NCBI GenBank assembly: GCA_031551755.1
Contig: JAVBNE010000061.1
Span: 1-9,138, forward strand
Source of the DNA: JAVBMU01 sp031551755
GTDB lineage: Bacteria; Actinomycetota; Actinomycetes; Actinomycetales; Cellulomonadaceae
Direction: 5' to 3'
Length of the DNA stretch: 9,138 nucleotides
Shown: positions 6,316 through 9,138 of the stretch, piece by piece
How the letters are laid out: each line of letters begins with the position of its first letter
Numbering within the stretch: the stretch's first letter is position 1
Notes under the pieces: generated by a model
The model's input: only the letters and a program-made list of their open reading frames with translations
Database searches by the model: none
What the model was told of the DNA's origin: nothing
Program-made: the position numbers and the translations under genes

Positions 6316-8613
6316 TTCCGCATACTTTCTCAGCCTGCCGATGATTTTTCGAGGCGTCATCGCATACAGGATTTTTCCCGCCGGTGTTTTTCTGACGCGC
6401 ATGGCCCACCGGAGCCACCTTGCGTTTTCTCCTTTTTTCGCTTCTCCGGAGGCCGGCTCGCTCAACGGCCACGTCGTATAACCCAGCCCATCGCGTATCC
6501 GAATCGCCGGAAAAGAAGCCTTTTCGATGCTCCGCGAAACTGCCGGAGAAAGCGCTTTCGCGTAATGTGCCACGGTGGTTGCCACCATGGCGTCGATCGA
6601 AGGCAAAGAAACCCGGCGCGCGCAGATTGTTTTTTCCTGCATTTCCGCACGGTTTTCCGGATCGAGAAGCGCCATGATCCGGCACAGCATCTTGCCTTCG
6701 TCTTCCCACTCGTCGTCCCGCAAAATCCAGCCCGCCCCTTGAACCTTCACGCGGTCGGCCAGCGCGCCGAACGGCGGCACCAGCGCCGGACGCCCTGCCC
6801 GCCAGGTTTCGGAGAGCGTATAGCAAAACGTCTCCGGCCCTGCCGACGGATAAACAACCAGCGAGACTTTGTAATAATCCATCAGCGTTGTCAGATCGCC
6901 CGGCTCATAGCGGCCGTGCACCAGAAAACGGCCGTCTTCGCTCTGCCAGGGACCGCGCTGACGATCGAGATAGCCGATCAAAACAAAACGCACCTCCGCC
7001 TGCCGGGCAGCCGCCAGCGCCACCAGCGTCTCCACCCGGCGGGCGCCCTTGTCCGGCCCGACCGCCCCCAGCACGGCGACCGTCGACCAATCGCTTTCCG
7101 CGAAGAGCAGCGCACTCAAATGACGAGACGGCACGGTTTCCCGCGGAATCCCGTGTTCGACGATCTCGGCTTTCGTCCCCGGGAAATAGCGCTCGAACAC
7201 TTGTGCCGCCCAACCGGACGGCGCGATCAGAAAAGCCGCTTTCTGTACGAATTCGCGATGCTTTTCCCGCCACGCCGCGATATCGATATGTGAAAAATCG
7301 TTTTGCCGGAGAAGGCACTGCTGGCAGACGGTCAATTCTGTCGGGCATCCGCAAAATCTCTCCCGTGCGTCGAGAAACGTGATCGTGGGACAGGCGAAGC
7401 TCAGATCGTGGATCGTATAGCCGTAAGGAATCGACAGCGCCGGAAGCGCCGACAAGATTCCGTCGCGGCATCCGGAAACGTTATGCACGTGAATGAGATG
7501 AACGCCGAGACTTCCGCAGAGCTGCCCGATGAACGCTTCCCACGGCTCGCCGTCGCGACGCGCCACGCATAGAACGGCCGGCGCTTCCTCGCCTTCCGGC
7601 ACAAGCTCTACGCGCCACTGCGCCCCATCCACGACGACGAAATAATGCCGCCAGCCGGCAGGCGAGTCTTTGATCAGTTGACGTATATGAAGCGCCGTGC
7701 CGCCGCCATGTACGTGCACGAGGTGAAGCACCGCCTTCTTCTGAACCGCTGCCCCCGCCTCCGCCTTATCCTCTTCCAGTTGCGCCGCCACCCGAATCGC
7801 CCGGAGCGGATCGAGCGCAATGAATTGTTTGACTTCGTTCAGATACTCCGGGTGTTTGCCCAGCAACACCGACATATTGCGACCGCTCAACGCCTGCTTT
7901 CTTCCCTTGAACGAGCGTTCGCCGAGATGCACAACGAACGCATCATCGCATAACACGTTCCGGAAGCCCGCTTTTTTTGCCCTCAGACAAAAATCGTTCT
8001 CCTCGCCATACCCGGCGCCGAACGCTTCATCGAAGAAACCGATGGTGTCGATCACCGAACGTTTGATGTAAAGACAAAAACCGACGCCCGTGGGAATTTC
8101 CGGATACGAAGGCACCGCCGCCCGACTCAAAGCCTCCCGGACGGGCTCGGGATCTTTACCTTCAGGCCAGCCATTGTCCGCACAGAATCGGGGATAAGAG
8201 CAAATTTCGGCGTTGTTCGAAAACGGCGTCACCGTTCCCGTCCGCTCATCCGAATAGGCGCAACGCTGCAATGCCGCCAGCCAATCCTTCGTTACGATCG
8301 TGTCGGAGTTGAGCAATACGATATCTCGGCGAGACAGGCTCATTCCGCGATTGGCCGTTCCCGTAAAACCGAGATTGGTTTCATTGCGAAGCAATACCCT
8401 CTGCGAAACGTCTTCATGCCGCCAATGCTCAAACAGCTCGCCGATGTCCGGAGACGTCGACGCATCGTCGATCAGAGTCAAACGATAATCCCCGGATGTT
8501 TTTTGCAGAACGGAATCCACGCACCGCTTGACGTCTTCCGCAGCGTTGTAGACCGGCACGACAATATCGACGCCCGCGATCTCCGGCGGCGCTTGCGTCA
8601 CTTTTTCATTCAT
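6310..8613 (-). CDS. Bifunctional GT2-GT4 glycosyltransferase
   Basis: This 767-residue cytoplasmic protein contains two glycosyltransferase units. The N-terminal GT2 (GT-A fold) unit spans about residues 14-265: VDIVVPVYN (15-23), IDDAS (48-52), NLGFTGTANRG (80-90), the DxD-like LLNSDT (100-105), GYGEENDFCLRAKKAG (201-216) with the acidic EEND, and VVHLGERSF (227-235). The GT4 (GT-B fold) unit spans about 292-690: VLHLVHVHGGGTALHIRQLI (295-314) is a typical N-lobe start, AVLGAVGPDKGARRVE (513-528) begins the C-lobe, and PETFCYTLSE (593-602) carries the E-x7-E donor-binding motif with E594 and E602. A cysteine cluster lies at 408-433. The last 40 residues are strongly basic and may touch membrane. 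The ATG start has a weak AAGAGA eight bases upstream and overlaps the preceding gene by eight bases. It probably adds two sugars successively to a growing glycan. Sugar identity cannot be read from sequence. Confidence 0.93.
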   Translation of the reverse strand: MNEKVTQAPPEIAGVDIVVPVYNAAEDVKRCVDSVLQKTSGDYRLTLIDDASTSPDIGELFEHWRHEDVSQRVLLRNETNLGFTGTANRGMSLSRRDIVLLNSDTIVTKDWLAALQRCAYSDERTGTVTPFSNNAEICSYPRFCADNGWPEGKDPEPVREALSRAAVPSYPEIPTGVGFCLYIKRSVIDTIGFFDEAFGAGYGEENDFCLRAKKAGFRNVLCDDAFVVHLGERSFKGRKQALSGRNMSVLLGKHPEYLNEVKQFIALDPLRAIRVAAQLEEDKAEAGAAVQKKAVLHLVHVHGGGTALHIRQLIKDSPAGWRHYFVVVDGAQWRVELVPEGEEAPAVLCVARRDGEPWEAFIGQLCGSLGVHLIHVHNVSGCRDGILSALPALSIPYGYTIHDLSFACPTITFLDARERFCGCPTELTVCQQCLLRQNDFSHIDIAAWREKHREFVQKAAFLIAPSGWAAQVFERYFPGTKAEIVEHGIPRETVPSRHLSALLFAESDWSTVAVLGAVGPDKGARRVETLVALAAARQAEVRFVLIGYLDRQRGPWQSEDGRFLVHGRYEPGDLTTLMDYYKVSLVVYPSAGPETFCYTLSETWRAGRPALVPPFGALADRVKVQGAGWILRDDEWEDEGKMLCRIMALLDPENRAEMQEKTICARRVSLPSIDAMVATTVAHYAKALSPAVSRSIEKASFPAIRIRDGLGYTTWPLSEPASGEAKKGENARWLRWAMRVRKTPAGKILYAMTPRKIIGRLRKYAER

Positions 8614-9138
8614 GCTTTGAATCTCTTCGTCCAGAACCCGGAAAACAACGCCGCAGCCGCGAAAGAGGCCAGCGCAGCCAGCCCGAAAGGCTTTCCTGAT
8701 ACCGCAGAAGCGCTTCTTTTTCTTTCAGCGCATTTTTCAACGCCTCATTTCTTCCACTTTGCTCTTGAAACTCTTTTTCAAGACGGTGAAGGCGTTCCGC
8801 CTGCGTCTCAATGATTTTTTTCTGCTCCAGCGCCATTTTATCCAGGCGCAACACCTCGGAAGCCTGATGATAAAGCCGCTTGAGTTCCTTTTCCTCGACA
8901 TCCGAAAACAGCGACCATCCGGGAACATGCGGAAGCGGGACCTCGGGATTGCGCGCCGCCATCACAATAAAATATTTCGCCGCGGGCGGCTCGAACCCGC
9001 CGACGCGACCGTCTTTTTTCTGCTGCCACACCTCTGCCTCAGCCCGCCCTTCCAATGAAGCGGACTCCCGCCAAAGCGTCGAACCGAACCACAATTTCTG
9101 CGACAGCCACGTTTGAGACGGAAAACGCGGCGCCAATA
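8606..9138 (-). CDS. 3' end of a probable methyltransferase with C-terminal coiled coil (partial)
   Basis: The gene continues beyond the right edge; about 177 codons are visible. The TTG at 9136 is an open-frame artefact at the window boundary rather than a likely start, because protein-like sequence begins immediately. The first 65 visible residues, including SLEGRAEAEVW (27-37) and PPAAKYFIVMAARNP (50-64), resemble the last strands of a class I S-adenosylmethionine methyltransferase, the KYFIVMAAR segment fitting the final beta strand. That assignment is tentative because the SAM-binding motif would lie outside the window. Residues 80-147 form a charged heptad-like helix, a likely coiled coil (QAERLHRLEKEFQEQ and neighbours). 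It ends in LSGWLRWPLSRLRR (150-163), similar to the S-W-R-x-x-x-P-L-R tail often seen after coiled coils in surface-glycan enzymes. The stop overlaps the start of the GT2-GT4 gene by eight bases in another frame, so it is the upstream operon member. It could instead be part of a larger multidomain glycosyltransferase. Confidence 0.75.
   Translation of the reverse strand, partial: LAPRFPSQTWLSQKLWFGSTLWRESASLEGRAEAEVWQQKKDGRVGGFEPPAAKYFIVMAARNPEVPLPHVPGWSLFSDVEEKELKRLYHQASEVLRLDKMALEQKKIIETQAERLHRLEKEFQEQSGRNEALKNALKEKEALLRYQESLSGWLRWPLSRLRRCFPGSGRRDSKHE

Noticed and set aside
6097..7293. 398-codon plus-strand open frame
   Set aside because: It is antisense to the GT4 domain and the start of the TPR gene, with shadow-like Arg/Pro/His composition and no family resemblance.

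Overview
The window is a moderately GC-rich, tightly packed bacterial segment. It fits a Gram-negative bacterium, with a beta- or gamma-proteobacterium as my best guess. That guess rests on codon and base composition, the GT41/SPINDLY-type TPR enzyme and the glycan-locus architecture. There is no taxonomic marker such as rRNA or a ribosomal protein, so the lineage is not established. I see no tRNA, rRNA, CRISPR array, insertion sequence or phage gene.

Layout. Positions 1-306 hold no gene I can support; this leader is visibly richer in A/T up to about 230. Two plus-strand genes follow, overlapping by ATGA: a three-helix membrane protein with two large predicted periplasmic regions (307-1557) and a polytopic membrane protein with features of GT-C (ArnT/PMT-like) glycosyltransferases (1554-2939). 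They converge, with only 28 bases between stop codons, on a minus-strand operon that enters from the right edge. In transcription order the operon holds: the 3' end of a probable methyltransferase with a C-terminal coiled coil (8606-9138, truncated by the window); a GT2-GT4 double glycosyltransferase (6310-8613); and a 1111-residue TPR protein with a C-terminal GT41 (O-GlcNAc-transferase/SPINDLY-like) domain (2968-6303). The minus-strand genes overlap by 8 bases or are separated by 6, so they are very probably co-transcribed and translationally coupled.

Interpretation. This is a glycan-assembly or protein-glycosylation locus. The cytoplasmic operon would supply sugar transfer (GT2, GT4), possible glycan or sugar methylation, and possible O-glycosylation of polypeptides (GT41). 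The opposing membrane pair could transfer sugar from a lipid carrier on the periplasmic side, or handle a lipid-linked glycan. The points most worth following up are: the GT2-GT4 and TPR-GT41 genes are in the same reading frame, separated by a single amber codon; the GT41 domain departs from several canonical motifs; the TPR protein carries a non-TPR block of about 165 residues between its two TPR arrays; and the membrane pair is poorly characterised.
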